From NCBI RefSeq assembly GCF_902859805.1, contig NZ_CADIKC010000006.1, positions 425,456 through 489,455 of the forward strand: 64,000 bases of DNA. Direction: 5' to 3'. The translations under genes were made by a program, and so were the position numbers. The notes under the pieces were generated by a model. The model had not been told where the DNA came from, did no database searches, and saw nothing but the letters and a program-made list of their open reading frames with translations. The first letter of the stretch is position 1. Every line of letters begins with the position of its first letter. Below are positions 7,510-16,040 of this stretch, piece after piece. Source of the stretch: Paraburkholderia sediminicola. Its GTDB lineage: Bacteria > Pseudomonadota > Gammaproteobacteria > Burkholderiales > Burkholderiaceae.

Positions 7510-9330
7510 ATGCGCATCCAGACACTCCGCGGTATCGCCCGATTCCCCGTTTTCGCCTGCCTGTTTTTCGTCGTAACGGCGGCGGTCGCCCAAAGCGAAC
7601 GCACCCCTATCGAAAGCGGATCGCAAGTTTTGACGCCAGCGAAATTGCCACCGGCCCAGGCAACACTCGATCCTGGAACACATCAATGGATCGTCACCGG
7701 TGAGTTGTTCAATCCCACCAGTGGCTTCTATACGGTGGTCGCTCAAAAGCAGCTCGGGCCAAACAATCGGCCTTGCCCGCACTGTGCGCCAGATCTGGAT
7801 TTCCAGCCTAATACATCGGATGCGGCACCTCTGCCCGGTGTGCCGGCAAACGTCTATGGGCGCTTGTCATGGCATACCCTCGAACCGGTCGAAGGGCGCT
7901 ACGACTTCTCGGTGATCGATCATGTTTTAGAACCTTGTACGCCATCGCAGCCGAAATCGGCTTGCCTGCCGCGAGGCGCGACGTTTGGCTTCCGCGTGAT
8001 GGCGCTCAATCCGCAATACAAGTCCGATACGAACGTCACGACAGGCGACGACGGTTTTCCCATCTACAGCGACTCACCGGCCTATCTGCTTAAAGACGGT
8101 GCCGGGAAAGCGCATGGATGGCTGTTGCCGGTCAACCCAACCGACGTGACACAGGGACACTACTTCGTTCCGGACTGGAACGACAAATTCGTTATCGACA
8201 GGATATGGGCGCTCCTCAAAGCCCTCGGCGGCCGATACGACGACGATCCCAGGATCGGCACAATCGACATCGGTCTCTACGGCAGCTGGGGCGAATGGCA
8301 CACGGCAGGACTCCCCGATTCGAAGGACTATAAGTGGGGGGCCATTCCCTACGCCGCCAACAATACGTACTACGGGCTCAACGAGCAGGCGTACGAGGCA
8401 AACAACGGCGTGCCCGGCGCGTACCAGGCGGGCAGCACAGCCTCGAAGCAGGCGATCATCTGGGCGCATGTGAGGGCGTTCCCAAACAAGCAGCTCGTCA
8501 TGCTGACCGACGATGCCGGCAGCCTGTGCACCGCCATGCATATCAATGTCGGCAACCTGCCGATTGGCTTGCGGCGCGACAGTCTGGGCTCCTATACAGG
8601 GTGGGCGGCAGGCTTCCCACCAGTTTCCGAATGCAAGTCGCCGGACGGACGAGACCTCGTGGCCGAGCGCTGGCAGCATGCACCCTTTGTCGTCGAACCA
8701 TTCGGCAACGGCAGCTCACCGGAATTCCCGTGTCAAACGTTCGAGACCGATCCCGCTACGAACCAGCTCGCCATTCTTGAAGAGGTGCCGCAATACCATC
8801 TCGCCGCAATCAAGAACGGGGCTTTCTGTACAGGGACATGGTCCGCGCTGACGCAGACGGAGCAAGCGGCTGTATGGACGGCGGGCCTCGCGGCCGGCTA
8901 CCGCTATTGGCCCAGCAGAATTGCCGTGCGGGTCGTTCGATCGGATCGGGCCCGGCCGGCTCTTTCAGTGAATACGCAATGGAGCAATGACGGCATCACG
9001 CCCACTTACACTGCATGGCGGGTCGAGTTCGCGTTGCGAGCGTCGGGTAGTATCAAGGCGGCTCCGTGGCAGACACCGGGCCGCTTTGTATCCGGCGTCG
9101 AGATGCGCAACGTCTTACCAGGTAGTCCCTATTCCTTTGAAGACAGCTTCGCTCTGCCGGCTGACCTGCCCCCCGGCGAATATGAGCTGGATGTTAGGGT
9201 TACCGACCCGCGGCATTATTCAACGCCTATGCAATTGGCACTGAAGGATAGTGGGGCCGACGGCTACTACAGGCTCGGTACGGTGCGGATCGGGAACACC
9301 CGAGGTAGCGGCAGGAAAGTATTGCCATAG
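7510..9330 (+). CDS. Large exported glycosidase-like protein (GH42/DUF4832-like)
   Basis: A 606-residue protein with an N-terminal signal peptide (about residues 1-28, ending TAAVAQ). NPTSGFYTV, followed by RLSWHTLEPVEGRYDFS and IDIGLYGSWGEWH, resembles the TIM-barrel start and strand-4 region of GH42-like and DUF4832 proteins. The last 150 residues look like a beta-sandwich with PGEYELDVRV. A Cys pair in CPHC near residue 92 may form a disulfide. Catalytic residues could not be assigned with certainty. It sits between two alginate-lyase-fold genes, so a role in processing or export of a surface polysaccharide is a fair inference. Confidence 0.6.
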   Translation: MRIQTLRGIARFPVFACLFFVVTAAVAQSERTPIESGSQVLTPAKLPPAQATLDPGTHQWIVTGELFNPTSGFYTVVAQKQLGPNNRPCPHCAPDLDFQPNTSDAAPLPGVPANVYGRLSWHTLEPVEGRYDFSVIDHVLEPCTPSQPKSACLPRGATFGFRVMALNPQYKSDTNVTTGDDGFPIYSDSPAYLLKDGAGKAHGWLLPVNPTDVTQGHYFVPDWNDKFVIDRIWALLKALGGRYDDDPRIGTIDIGLYGSWGEWHTAGLPDSKDYKWGAIPYAANNTYYGLNEQAYEANNGVPGAYQAGSTASKQAIIWAHVRAFPNKQLVMLTDDAGSLCTAMHINVGNLPIGLRRDSLGSYTGWAAGFPPVSECKSPDGRDLVAERWQHAPFVVEPFGNGSSPEFPCQTFETDPATNQLAILEEVPQYHLAAIKNGAFCTGTWSALTQTEQAAVWTAGLAAGYRYWPSRIAVRVVRSDRARPALSVNTQWSNDGITPTYTAWRVEFALRASGSIKAAPWQTPGRFVSGVEMRNVLPGSPYSFEDSFALPADLPPGEYELDVRVTDPRHYSTPMQLALKDSGADGYYRLGTVRIGNTRGSGRKVLP

Positions 9331-9349
9331 GACATCCATGCAACGCTCA

Positions 9350-10306
9350 TCAGGGCAGTGCAACGCCCCACGCGATGGTGACGTTACCGCCAAGACGCCA
9401 TTCGCGGAACGGACGGCGCGGAGCAATCAGCATGGGGAGCCGGGGGTCATGCGTGCGAGCGTAGTACGGCTCCATCCACGATAGCTCGTCCTGGAATGTC
9501 CAGGGAAAGAGCTTCTGTTTAACCGGAGTAATCTCGGTAAAGGTGTCGGGGTCCTGCACCGCCCGGATCACCAGATTCGCCAGCCGGCCAATTGCGCCGT
9601 GATTCTCCTGATAGAGATTCACGCCTTGCCGCTCGGCCAGTTCCGCCGTGAATACCAGCGGGATCAGCGCGAACGTGTGGTAATGGAGCGCGCGATCGCC
9701 ACGTTTGATCTCCCGTTGCAGTTCGCCACGCGGACCTATGTCGCGAATGCCCTCCCGGGCACGCGCGAGTCCCGCATCGATCAGTTCCTGCTGCTGCGCA
9801 AGCGTGCCGATAGCGACAAGATTCAGCCCTGCCCAATAGACCAGATTGTTGTGCAAATGGTTGATCGCATCCGCGTCCCGCGTGGCAATTGCAATGCGGG
9901 TCAGCCATGACGTAATGACGCGCAACTGATCCGCATTGGCCTCGCCGACTTCCCGAGGTAGCCGCAGCAGCACCAGTGCGAAATCTGTCCCGGCCCATGA
10001 ACGCTCGTAGTAGCCTTGGTACCCGCTGATCGGACCCATTAAGGCATCCGCGCGGGCCCAACTGTCCAGAAGCGCGAGCACGCAGGTCCATTGCTTCGAT
10101 TCAGCAGCATTGTTGAGCCGGTAGATATAGTCCCGCATCGGTTTGACCGCTTGCGCATAGGCGGCCGGATCGTCGTAAAACCCCGCTGGATCGATTGACT
10201 TCACCGGCGCGGGTACGGTACACGCGGCGACGGCCTGGTTAATGCCAAGACCCATGAACATCATTAAGGACACAGCGCCGAGTATTCGAATGAATCGACT
10301 ACGCAT
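9350..10306 (-). CDS. Exported alginate lyase-like protein (PL5 family)
   Basis: The start at 10306 follows ACAGGAG and gives MRSRFIRILG with a signal peptide to about residue 28. The alternative upstream start lacks a site. The 318-residue protein keeps the PL5/AlgL landmarks: HNNLVYWAG (AlgL: NNHDYW-type) and RGDRALHYHTFAL with Arg, His, Tyr and His. PL5 enzymes cleave poly-mannuronate by beta-elimination in the periplasm. Unlike the paralogue at 6124-7152, the active-site block is intact. It is convergent with the large glycosidase-like gene (19 bp apart). No alginate biosynthesis genes are in the window, so the substrate is open. Confidence 0.75.
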   Translation of the reverse strand: MRSRFIRILGAVSLMMFMGLGINQAVAACTVPAPVKSIDPAGFYDDPAAYAQAVKPMRDYIYRLNNAAESKQWTCVLALLDSWARADALMGPISGYQGYYERSWAGTDFALVLLRLPREVGEANADQLRVITSWLTRIAIATRDADAINHLHNNLVYWAGLNLVAIGTLAQQQELIDAGLARAREGIRDIGPRGELQREIKRGDRALHYHTFALIPLVFTAELAERQGVNLYQENHGAIGRLANLVIRAVQDPDTFTEITPVKQKLFPWTFQDELSWMEPYYARTHDPRLPMLIAPRRPFREWRLGGNVTIAWGVALP

Positions 10307-10473
10307 AACTACTCCTGTCACGTTTAGCTAGTAGATATGGATCTTTTGCAATGCGCACCTTGTCGCGCTGGCATATCCCAAGCGCCTTGACTCGCTAGTA
10401 ATCCAGAACGCAATAACCACGAGGAAAGTCTCGCGCGCAGACGCCGGCGAGTCGGCACATACGCACGGCACAA

Positions 10474-11376
10474 TCAAGTAGCAACGGCTCCCGGCCCCTT
10501 CCGCTCGCCTTCCAGCACCGCATCGGCGCAAGCGAGAAAACCTCTGATCAGACGCCCGCGCGGCGACGCCCGATTCCACAGCACGCCAAATCGACGCGGC
10601 TCCGTCTGCACCGGCAGCGGGAGCTTCGCGACGTTCAGATGGGTCGTCAGCGGCGAGACGATATCCGGCACAAGCGACACGCCGAGTCCGCGATCGACCA
10701 TCATCGCAATCGCCATCAACGAGTTCAGTTCGAACAGTTCGTGCGGCACGATCTTCGCCGCGCGCAGGTATTGATCCGCCTGCTTGCCGCCGCCGAGCGA
10801 GCGGTCGTAGCGAATGAACGGCTCGCGCGCCAGCAGGTCGTGAGGCGCGTGCGCGGCAAGACGCGACGGCGCGAGCACGACGATCGGTTCTTCGCGCAAC
10901 AGATGCCAGTCGTACGCCTTTGGCAACGTGAATGCGGGGTGCAGGCAGACAGCGACGTCCACATCGCCACGCTGTAGCGCCTCGTAGAGTTCCATCGACG
11001 TTCCCGCGCGAATCAGCACGTTCGCGTGCGGAAACGACGCCGCGAAACCGGACAACACATCAGGCACGAGACTCAGCAGCGCGGTCGTGATCGTGCCGAT
11101 CCGCAATTCCCCCGCCGCTTCACCTTCTAGCGCAAACGCCTTCAGTTCCGAGAATTCGCGTACCAGGCCGCGCGCGCGCTCGATCACACGATGGCCCGCT
11201 TCGGTCGGCATCACCGTGCGCCCCGAACGCACCAGCAACTCGACGCCGAGTTCACGCTCCAGCGCCTGAACCTGCTGCGCGACCGCAGCCGGCGTCACGC
11301 CGATGCGGCGCGCGGCCTCCGCCATCGAACCACTATCGACGACCAGCAAAAGATTGGCGAGAAAGGCGACGTCCAT
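10474..11376 (-). CDS. LysR-type regulator of the divergent CitE-like operon
   Basis: A 300-residue LysR protein. The helix-turn-helix is in residues 1-60 (GSMAEAARRIGVTPAAVAQQVQALE), followed by a normal-length effector domain. It reads away from the citE-like gene with 103 bp between starts. That spacer contains a repeated GATAGTTTAT element, so autoregulation plus control of the 11.5-17.4 kb operon is the natural reading. The inducer is unknown, probably the organic acid or lactone handled by that operon. Confidence 0.85.
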   Translation of the reverse strand: MDVAFLANLLLVVDSGSMAEAARRIGVTPAAVAQQVQALERELGVELLVRSGRTVMPTEAGHRVIERARGLVREFSELKAFALEGEAAGELRIGTITTALLSLVPDVLSGFAASFPHANVLIRAGTSMELYEALQRGDVDVAVCLHPAFTLPKAYDWHLLREEPIVVLAPSRLAAHAPHDLLAREPFIRYDRSLGGGKQADQYLRAAKIVPHELFELNSLMAIAMMVDRGLGVSLVPDIVSPLTTHLNVAKLPLPVQTEPRRFGVLWNRASPRGRLIRGFLACADAVLEGERKGPGAVAT

Positions 11377-11379
11377 AAA

Positions 11380-11422
11380 GATAGTTTATGTGCTTTTTGA
11401 AGATAGGTCTGGATAGTTTATC
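11380..11422. promoter_or_regulatory. Paired GATAGTTTAT elements in the LysR/CitE divergent promoter
   Basis: GATAGTTTAT occurs at 11380-11389 and again at 11412-11421, 32 bp apart, about three helical turns. The second copy extends to the dyad GATA-GTT-TATC. A T-N11-A LysR box (TAGTTTATCTAAA) overlaps the second copy. These are the expected features of recognition and activation sites for the adjacent LysR protein. Confidence 0.6.
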
Positions 11423-11479
11423 TAAATTCAGCCCGGAATTAGACTGGCTTCCGATAAATCAGAAACTGGAAGCGGAGAC

Positions 11480-12352
11480 ATGAGAAGCAAACTGTTCGTG
11501 CCGGCCTCGCGCCCCGAGTTGTTCGCGAAGGCATTCGCGAGCGCTGCCGACGCGCTGTCTTTCGACCTCGAAGACTCCGTCGCCGCCGACCGCAAGCCGC
11601 AAGCACGTGTGGAGCTGCGCGAACTGCTGGGCTCCGATCTCGTCGCCGGCAAGCAAAAGGTGCTGATCGTCCGCGTCAACGCGCTCGACACGCCGCATTT
11701 CAGCGCGGATATCAACGCCGTCGCACAACGCGGCCTCGATCTGATCAATCTGCCGAAACCCGAATCCGCCGACGACGTGCGCGCCGCCGCAGCCGCGCTC
11801 GAACGCGCCGAAGCCGCCAACGGTGTAACGACGCCGATCCGGCTGCTGCTCAACATCGAATCGCCGAAGGCGTTCCACCTTGCGGCCGAACTCGCCGCGG
11901 CGCATCCGCGCGTCGCGGGTTTGCAACTCGGGCTTGGCGATCTGTTCGAGCCGCTCGGTATCGCGCGCCGCGAACCGTCGGCCATTCAGCAGGCCATGTT
12001 CGGCCTGCGCATCGCGGCGGGCGAAGCCGGCGTGTTCGCGTACGACTCGGCCTTCGCCAATATCAAGGATGAAGCCGGTTTTCGTGCCGAGGCGCAACTC
12101 GCCCGGTCGATGGGTTTTCTCGGCAAGAGCTGCATCCATCCGAGCCAGATCGCGCTCGCGAACGAAGTCTTCCGCCCCTCCGACGACGAAATCGCGCATG
12201 CGCTGCGCGTCGTCGAAGCGGCCCGCGAAGCCGACGCGAACGGCATCGGCGCCTATGTGGTGGACGGCAAGATGATCGATCCGCCGTTCGTCGAACGGGC
12301 GCGCGTGCTGGTTCGCGATGCCGCGCGCCTCGGCCTGCTGAACAGCCGCTAG
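11480..12352 (+). CDS. CitE-like lyase (HpcH/HpaI aldolase family)
   Basis: A 290-residue protein beginning MRSKLFVPASRPELFAKAFA, the standard start of citrate lyase beta-like enzymes. LSFDLEDSV, LLNIESPKAF and LQLGLGDLFEP supply the Mg-binding Glu/Asp residues of the family. GKSCIHPSQI near the C-terminus is also typical. No citD, citF or citX is present, so this is a stand-alone CitE that cleaves a 3-hydroxyacyl-CoA (malyl-CoA, citramalyl-CoA or HMG-CoA type) to acetyl-CoA plus a keto acid or similar. A class III CoA-transferase follows directly and would make the thioester. GGAGAC precedes ATG. Confidence 0.85.
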   Translation: MRSKLFVPASRPELFAKAFASAADALSFDLEDSVAADRKPQARVELRELLGSDLVAGKQKVLIVRVNALDTPHFSADINAVAQRGLDLINLPKPESADDVRAAAAALERAEAANGVTTPIRLLLNIESPKAFHLAAELAAAHPRVAGLQLGLGDLFEPLGIARREPSAIQQAMFGLRIAAGEAGVFAYDSAFANIKDEAGFRAEAQLARSMGFLGKSCIHPSQIALANEVFRPSDDEIAHALRVVEAAREADANGIGAYVVDGKMIDPPFVERARVLVRDAARLGLLNSR

Positions 12353-12372
12353 GCGGCCGCTGAACGCCTAGC
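12348..12372 (+). other. Hairpin over the citE-like stop codon
   Basis: GCTAGGCG and CGCCTAGC form a perfect 8-bp stem around a 9-nt loop, with the TAG stop codon of the CitE-like gene inside the left arm. There is no T-tract. It could damp transcription or stabilise the upstream mRNA segment within the operon, which continues 42 bp later. Confidence 0.45.
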
Positions 12373-12413
12373 GCTGCCGAGCCGCCCCCAATCCGATACC
12401 GATGGAGCCAATC

Positions 12414-13619
12414 ATGGAACGTTCGTCCAACACAGCCGAAGCCGGCGCAACAGGCCCGCTGGCAGGGATTCGCGTGCTGGACCTGAGCGCGTACATTGCC
12501 GGTCCTTACGGCTGTACGCTGCTTGCCGATCAGGGTGCCGAAGTCATCAAGATCGAGCCGCCCTCCGGCGACAACCTGCGCAAATATCCGTCTACGCTCG
12601 AAGCCGAGAGCCGTGCTTTTCTCGGCGTGAATCGCGGCAAGCGTGGTCTCGTGCTGGACCTGAAACAGCCCGAAGCGCTCGACGTGCTGATGCAACTCGT
12701 GAAGACCGCCGACGTGCTCGTCCATAACTTCCGCCCCAGCGTGCCCGCGCGCCTCGGCATTGCTTACGAGCAGCTTCGCGAGGTCAATCCGCGTCTGATC
12801 TATTGCGCGGTCACCGGTTACGGCGAAACCGGTCCGAACAAGGACAAGGCCGGCTACGACCAGGTGCTGCAAACCATGAGCGGCATGTGCATGCTGCAAG
12901 GCAAGCGTGGCGGGCCGCCGGAGATCCTGTACGGCTCAGTGGTCGATTACTACGCCGCGGCGATGGTCGCCGCGGGCGTGTCATCGGCGCTGTTCGAGCG
13001 CGAGCGCAAAGGCACGGGACAGTACGTTGGCGTGTCGCTGCTGCGCAGTGCGCTGACGATGCAATCCGCGCGGATGATCTGGGCCGAAGGCGAACCGAAG
13101 GATATCGGCCGCGATATGCGCTCAGGCGGCATTACCGGCATTCATCCGACCCGCGAAGGCTATCTCTACATTTCCGCGAACACGCCGCATTTCTGGCAGG
13201 CACTCTGCGAGAAAACCGGGCTCGACGCGCTCGCGAGCAGCGAACGCTACGACTCCGTGCGCAAGCGTGCGCTGCATTGCGACGAAATCGTGCCGCAACT
13301 GCACGCGGCACTCGCGGCGCGCAGCGCGCTCGAATGGGAAGCGTTGTTCGGCGACGCGGTGCCGTGTGCCGCCGCACGCGGCATCGAAGACATGTTCGAC
13401 GATCCGCAGGTGCTGGCCGAAGACATGGTCGCGACCTACACGTATCCGGGCGTCGGACATTACCGGGGTTTCCGTCAGCCGATCCGCTTTGGCGACACGA
13501 CCGGCCCCACGCCGCTCGCCGCGCCGGCATTCGGCCAGCATTCCGATGCCGTGCTGCGCGAGTCCGGCTGGAGCGACGACGAAATCGCCGCACTGCGTGC
13601 GAAGCGCGCGGTGCTGTAA
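12414..13619 (+). CDS. Class III CoA-transferase (CaiB/BaiF family)
   Basis: Start 12414 (MERSSNTAEAG) has TGGAG six bases upstream; the in-frame ATG at 12402 has none. The 401-residue protein carries the family's N-terminal LAGIRVLDLSAYIAGPYG, VIKIEPPSGD and the GYDQVLQTMSG segment with the catalytic Asp (about residue 149; Asp169 in formyl-CoA transferase). Such enzymes move CoA between carboxylic acids through an aspartyl-CoA intermediate. Placed between a CitE-like lyase and a lactonase-like hydrolase, it probably activates the hydroxy acid released by the latter. The donor is likely succinyl-CoA or acetyl-CoA. Confidence 0.88.
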   Translation: MERSSNTAEAGATGPLAGIRVLDLSAYIAGPYGCTLLADQGAEVIKIEPPSGDNLRKYPSTLEAESRAFLGVNRGKRGLVLDLKQPEALDVLMQLVKTADVLVHNFRPSVPARLGIAYEQLREVNPRLIYCAVTGYGETGPNKDKAGYDQVLQTMSGMCMLQGKRGGPPEILYGSVVDYYAAAMVAAGVSSALFERERKGTGQYVGVSLLRSALTMQSARMIWAEGEPKDIGRDMRSGGITGIHPTREGYLYISANTPHFWQALCEKTGLDALASSERYDSVRKRALHCDEIVPQLHAALAARSALEWEALFGDAVPCAAARGIEDMFDDPQVLAEDMVATYTYPGVGHYRGFRQPIRFGDTTGPTPLAAPAFGQHSDAVLRESGWSDDEIAALRAKRAVL

Positions 13620-13670
13620 GCGGGCTTGCGGTGACGCATGAGCGCCGCGCGACATAAAACGGAGACGACG

Positions 13671-14564
13671 ATGGAAACGCAACAGTGCGACGACGGCACG
13701 CAATTGCCACGGAGCAAAGCGCCGGCAGGTGCGTGCGATTCGCACATGCATATCTACGACCGCCGCTTCCTCGCGGACGGCGCGAATCAGGCGACCTTCC
13801 CCGAGCACGCAACCGTCACCGACTATCTCGACGTGCAGCGCAGAACCGGCACCCAACGCACCGTCGTCGTAACGCCGCGCAATTACGGCACGGACAACCG
13901 CGTCACGCTCGATGCGATTCAGCGCCTCGGCCAGGACCGGACGCGCGGCGTCGCGGTGCTCACGCCCGCGGTCACCGATCAGCAACTCGCCGCGCTTCAC
14001 GACGGCGGCGTTCGCGGCATCCGTTTCACGCTGTACACACCCGCCCATGCCGCCGTCACCTTCGAGATGGTCGAGCCGCTCGCGCGACGTGTCGCGGAAC
14101 TCGGCTGGCACGTGCAACTGCACTGGACCGCCGCGCAGATCGTCGAGCATCGGGCGATGCTGGCGCGCCTGCCTTCGACGATCGTGTTCGATCATCTTGC
14201 GCGTCTGCCGATGCCCGATGGCGCGTTGCATCCGGCGTTCGGAATCGTGCGCGATCTGGCCGATTCCGGCCGTGTCTGGGTCAAACTGTCCGGCCCGTAT
14301 CTCGACTCCGTTGCAGGCATCGTCAACGACTACGCGGACATCGCCTCGACCGCGCGCGCTTGGATCGACGCGCTGCCTGAGCGCCTCGTGTGGGGCAGCG
14401 ACTGGCCGCACACGACGGAGTCGCACAAGCCCGACGACGCGCGGCTGTTCGATCTGCTCGGCACATGGACCGGCGACGATGCGATCCGCGACCGCATTCT
14501 GGTCGACAACGCTGCGACGCTGTACGGCTTTCCCCCTCAGGCGAACCTGGTCACCACAGCCTGA
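13671..14564 (+). CDS. Lactonase-like amidohydrolase (2-pyrone-4,6-dicarboxylate hydrolase family)
   Basis: Start 13671 (METQQCDDGT) is behind ACGGAGACGACG; the upstream in-frame ATG is rejected. The 297-residue TIM barrel has the metal-binding DSHMHIYD near residue 26, WHVQLHW, IVFDHLARLP and a late WGSDWPHTTE. This is the pattern of amidohydrolase family 2 proteins such as LigI and sugar-acid lactonases. Related enzymes hydrolyse lactones of polycarboxylic or sugar acids, often without metal. The neighbours suggest a lactone of a 2- or 3-hydroxy acid as substrate. The exact substrate cannot be read from sequence. Confidence 0.8.
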   Translation: METQQCDDGTQLPRSKAPAGACDSHMHIYDRRFLADGANQATFPEHATVTDYLDVQRRTGTQRTVVVTPRNYGTDNRVTLDAIQRLGQDRTRGVAVLTPAVTDQQLAALHDGGVRGIRFTLYTPAHAAVTFEMVEPLARRVAELGWHVQLHWTAAQIVEHRAMLARLPSTIVFDHLARLPMPDGALHPAFGIVRDLADSGRVWVKLSGPYLDSVAGIVNDYADIASTARAWIDALPERLVWGSDWPHTTESHKPDDARLFDLLGTWTGDDAIRDRILVDNAATLYGFPPQANLVTTA

Positions 14565-14624
14565 ATCCCCAACACCTGAGCGCGCATAGAACGCGTCACC
14601 CACAAGATTCTTCGGAGACACAAG

Positions 14625-15992
14625 ATGAAACCCGCAGCAGCCGCACCGCCAACCATCCGCAAGACGCGCTTCACCGAAGCGACCATCCGGCTTTTCGAAC
14701 GAACCATTCCGGACCCGTTCGTGCTCGCCATCCTGATTACCGTCGTGGTCGCCCTGCTGTCGGTGGCGTTCGCGCCGCACGCGTCGGCCTCGCACCTGAT
14801 CGGTGGCTGGTACAAGGGCTTCTTCGATATTCTGACCTTCGCTTTTCAGATCACGCTGGTGCTCGTGACTGGCCACGCGTTCGCGCACGCGCCGCTCGTG
14901 CAGCGCATGTTCAAAGCGCTGGTGTCGGTCGCGCGCACGCCCGTGCAAGCGGCGGCGCTCACGTTCATCCTCGTCGCGGTTGCGTCGTTCTGCAACTGGG
15001 GCCTGGGGCTCGTTGTCAGCGCGCTGCTCGCGCGTGAAGTGGCCAAACGGATGCGGGTGGATTTCGCGTGGATCGTCGCAGCGGGTTTTTCCGGTTGGGT
15101 CGTGTGGGCGAGCGGCATTTCGAGCTCGATCGCGCTCGCGCAATCCACGCCCGGCAGCGCGATGAATGTCGTGCAGAAGCTGACCGGCGAGGTGCTGCCG
15201 TTCAGCAGCACGGTGTTCACCGGCTTCAACCTCGTGCCGACGATCATCATGCTGATCGCGATGCCGTTCGTGTTCGCTTGGCTCAAACCGTCCGATGAAG
15301 ACGCAGTCGTGCTCGACACGGAAAAGCATCCTGATGCACCGCCGCGCGAACGCCCAACCGGCAAGCTGAGTTTCGCGCGCTGGATCGAACATTCGTGGCT
15401 TGGCAGCGCCTTCATCGGTGCGGCCGGCATTGCGTTTCTGATTCTCGCGCGTGTCGACCATCTGGCGTTTTCAGGCGTGAACGCGGTGATCTTCGTGATG
15501 TTCATCGCCGGTGTGATCCTGCATGGCTATCCGCTCGCCTATGCGGACGCCGTCAAGAACGCAGCGAAGCAGACTGGTTCGATGATGCTTCAGTATCCGC
15601 TGTACGGCGGGATCATGGGGATGATGGACGCGACCGGATTGCCCGACGTGATCTCGCATTTCTTCATCGCTATTTCGAATGCGCACACGCTGCCGTTCTG
15701 GAGCTATGTGTGCTCACTGATCGTCACGTTCTTCATTCCGAGCGGCGGCGGTCACTGGGCCGTCCAGGGACCGTTCGTCGTGCCTGCCGCAGTCGCGCTG
15801 CACGCGTCCGTGCCAGCCACCACGATGGCAGTCGCCATGGGCGAGCAGGTGTCGAACATGCTGCAGCCGTTCTGGGCCGCTCCAGTCGTCGCGATGGCGG
15901 GTATTGGCGTGCAGCGCGTGCTCGGCTTCACCGTGATGACCTTCGTGGTTGGCGCACTCGTGTACGGCGCCGCGCTGCTGCTACTCGTCTGA
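14625..15992 (+). CDS. AtoE-type short-chain fatty acid transporter
   Basis: A 455-residue membrane protein with about 11-12 hydrophobic segments, starting behind TTCGGAGACA. FCNWGLGLVVSALLAREVAK, GISSSIALAQSTPGS and FFIPSGGGHWAVQGPFVVP are hallmarks of the AtoE family, which takes up short-chain fatty acids. Here it lies inside a CoA-transferase/CitE-like operon next to a second carrier, so its substrate may be a branched or oxygenated short acid. It is the fourth gene of the operon. Confidence 0.88.
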   Translation: MKPAAAAPPTIRKTRFTEATIRLFERTIPDPFVLAILITVVVALLSVAFAPHASASHLIGGWYKGFFDILTFAFQITLVLVTGHAFAHAPLVQRMFKALVSVARTPVQAAALTFILVAVASFCNWGLGLVVSALLAREVAKRMRVDFAWIVAAGFSGWVVWASGISSSIALAQSTPGSAMNVVQKLTGEVLPFSSTVFTGFNLVPTIIMLIAMPFVFAWLKPSDEDAVVLDTEKHPDAPPRERPTGKLSFARWIEHSWLGSAFIGAAGIAFLILARVDHLAFSGVNAVIFVMFIAGVILHGYPLAYADAVKNAAKQTGSMMLQYPLYGGIMGMMDATGLPDVISHFFIAISNAHTLPFWSYVCSLIVTFFIPSGGGHWAVQGPFVVPAAVALHASVPATTMAVAMGEQVSNMLQPFWAAPVVAMAGIGVQRVLGFTVMTFVVGALVYGAALLLLV

Positions 15993-16040
15993 CCATCGGC
16001 ACCTCACCCACCGACAACAAATATGAACGGAGACAATTCG

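Noticed and set aside
13122..15461. A 779-codon open frame on the minus strand
   Set aside because: It is antisense to the CoA-transferase, amidohydrolase and AtoE-type genes, which have clear families. Its sequence is low-complexity Arg/His-rich, as expected from the reverse strand of GC-rich genes.
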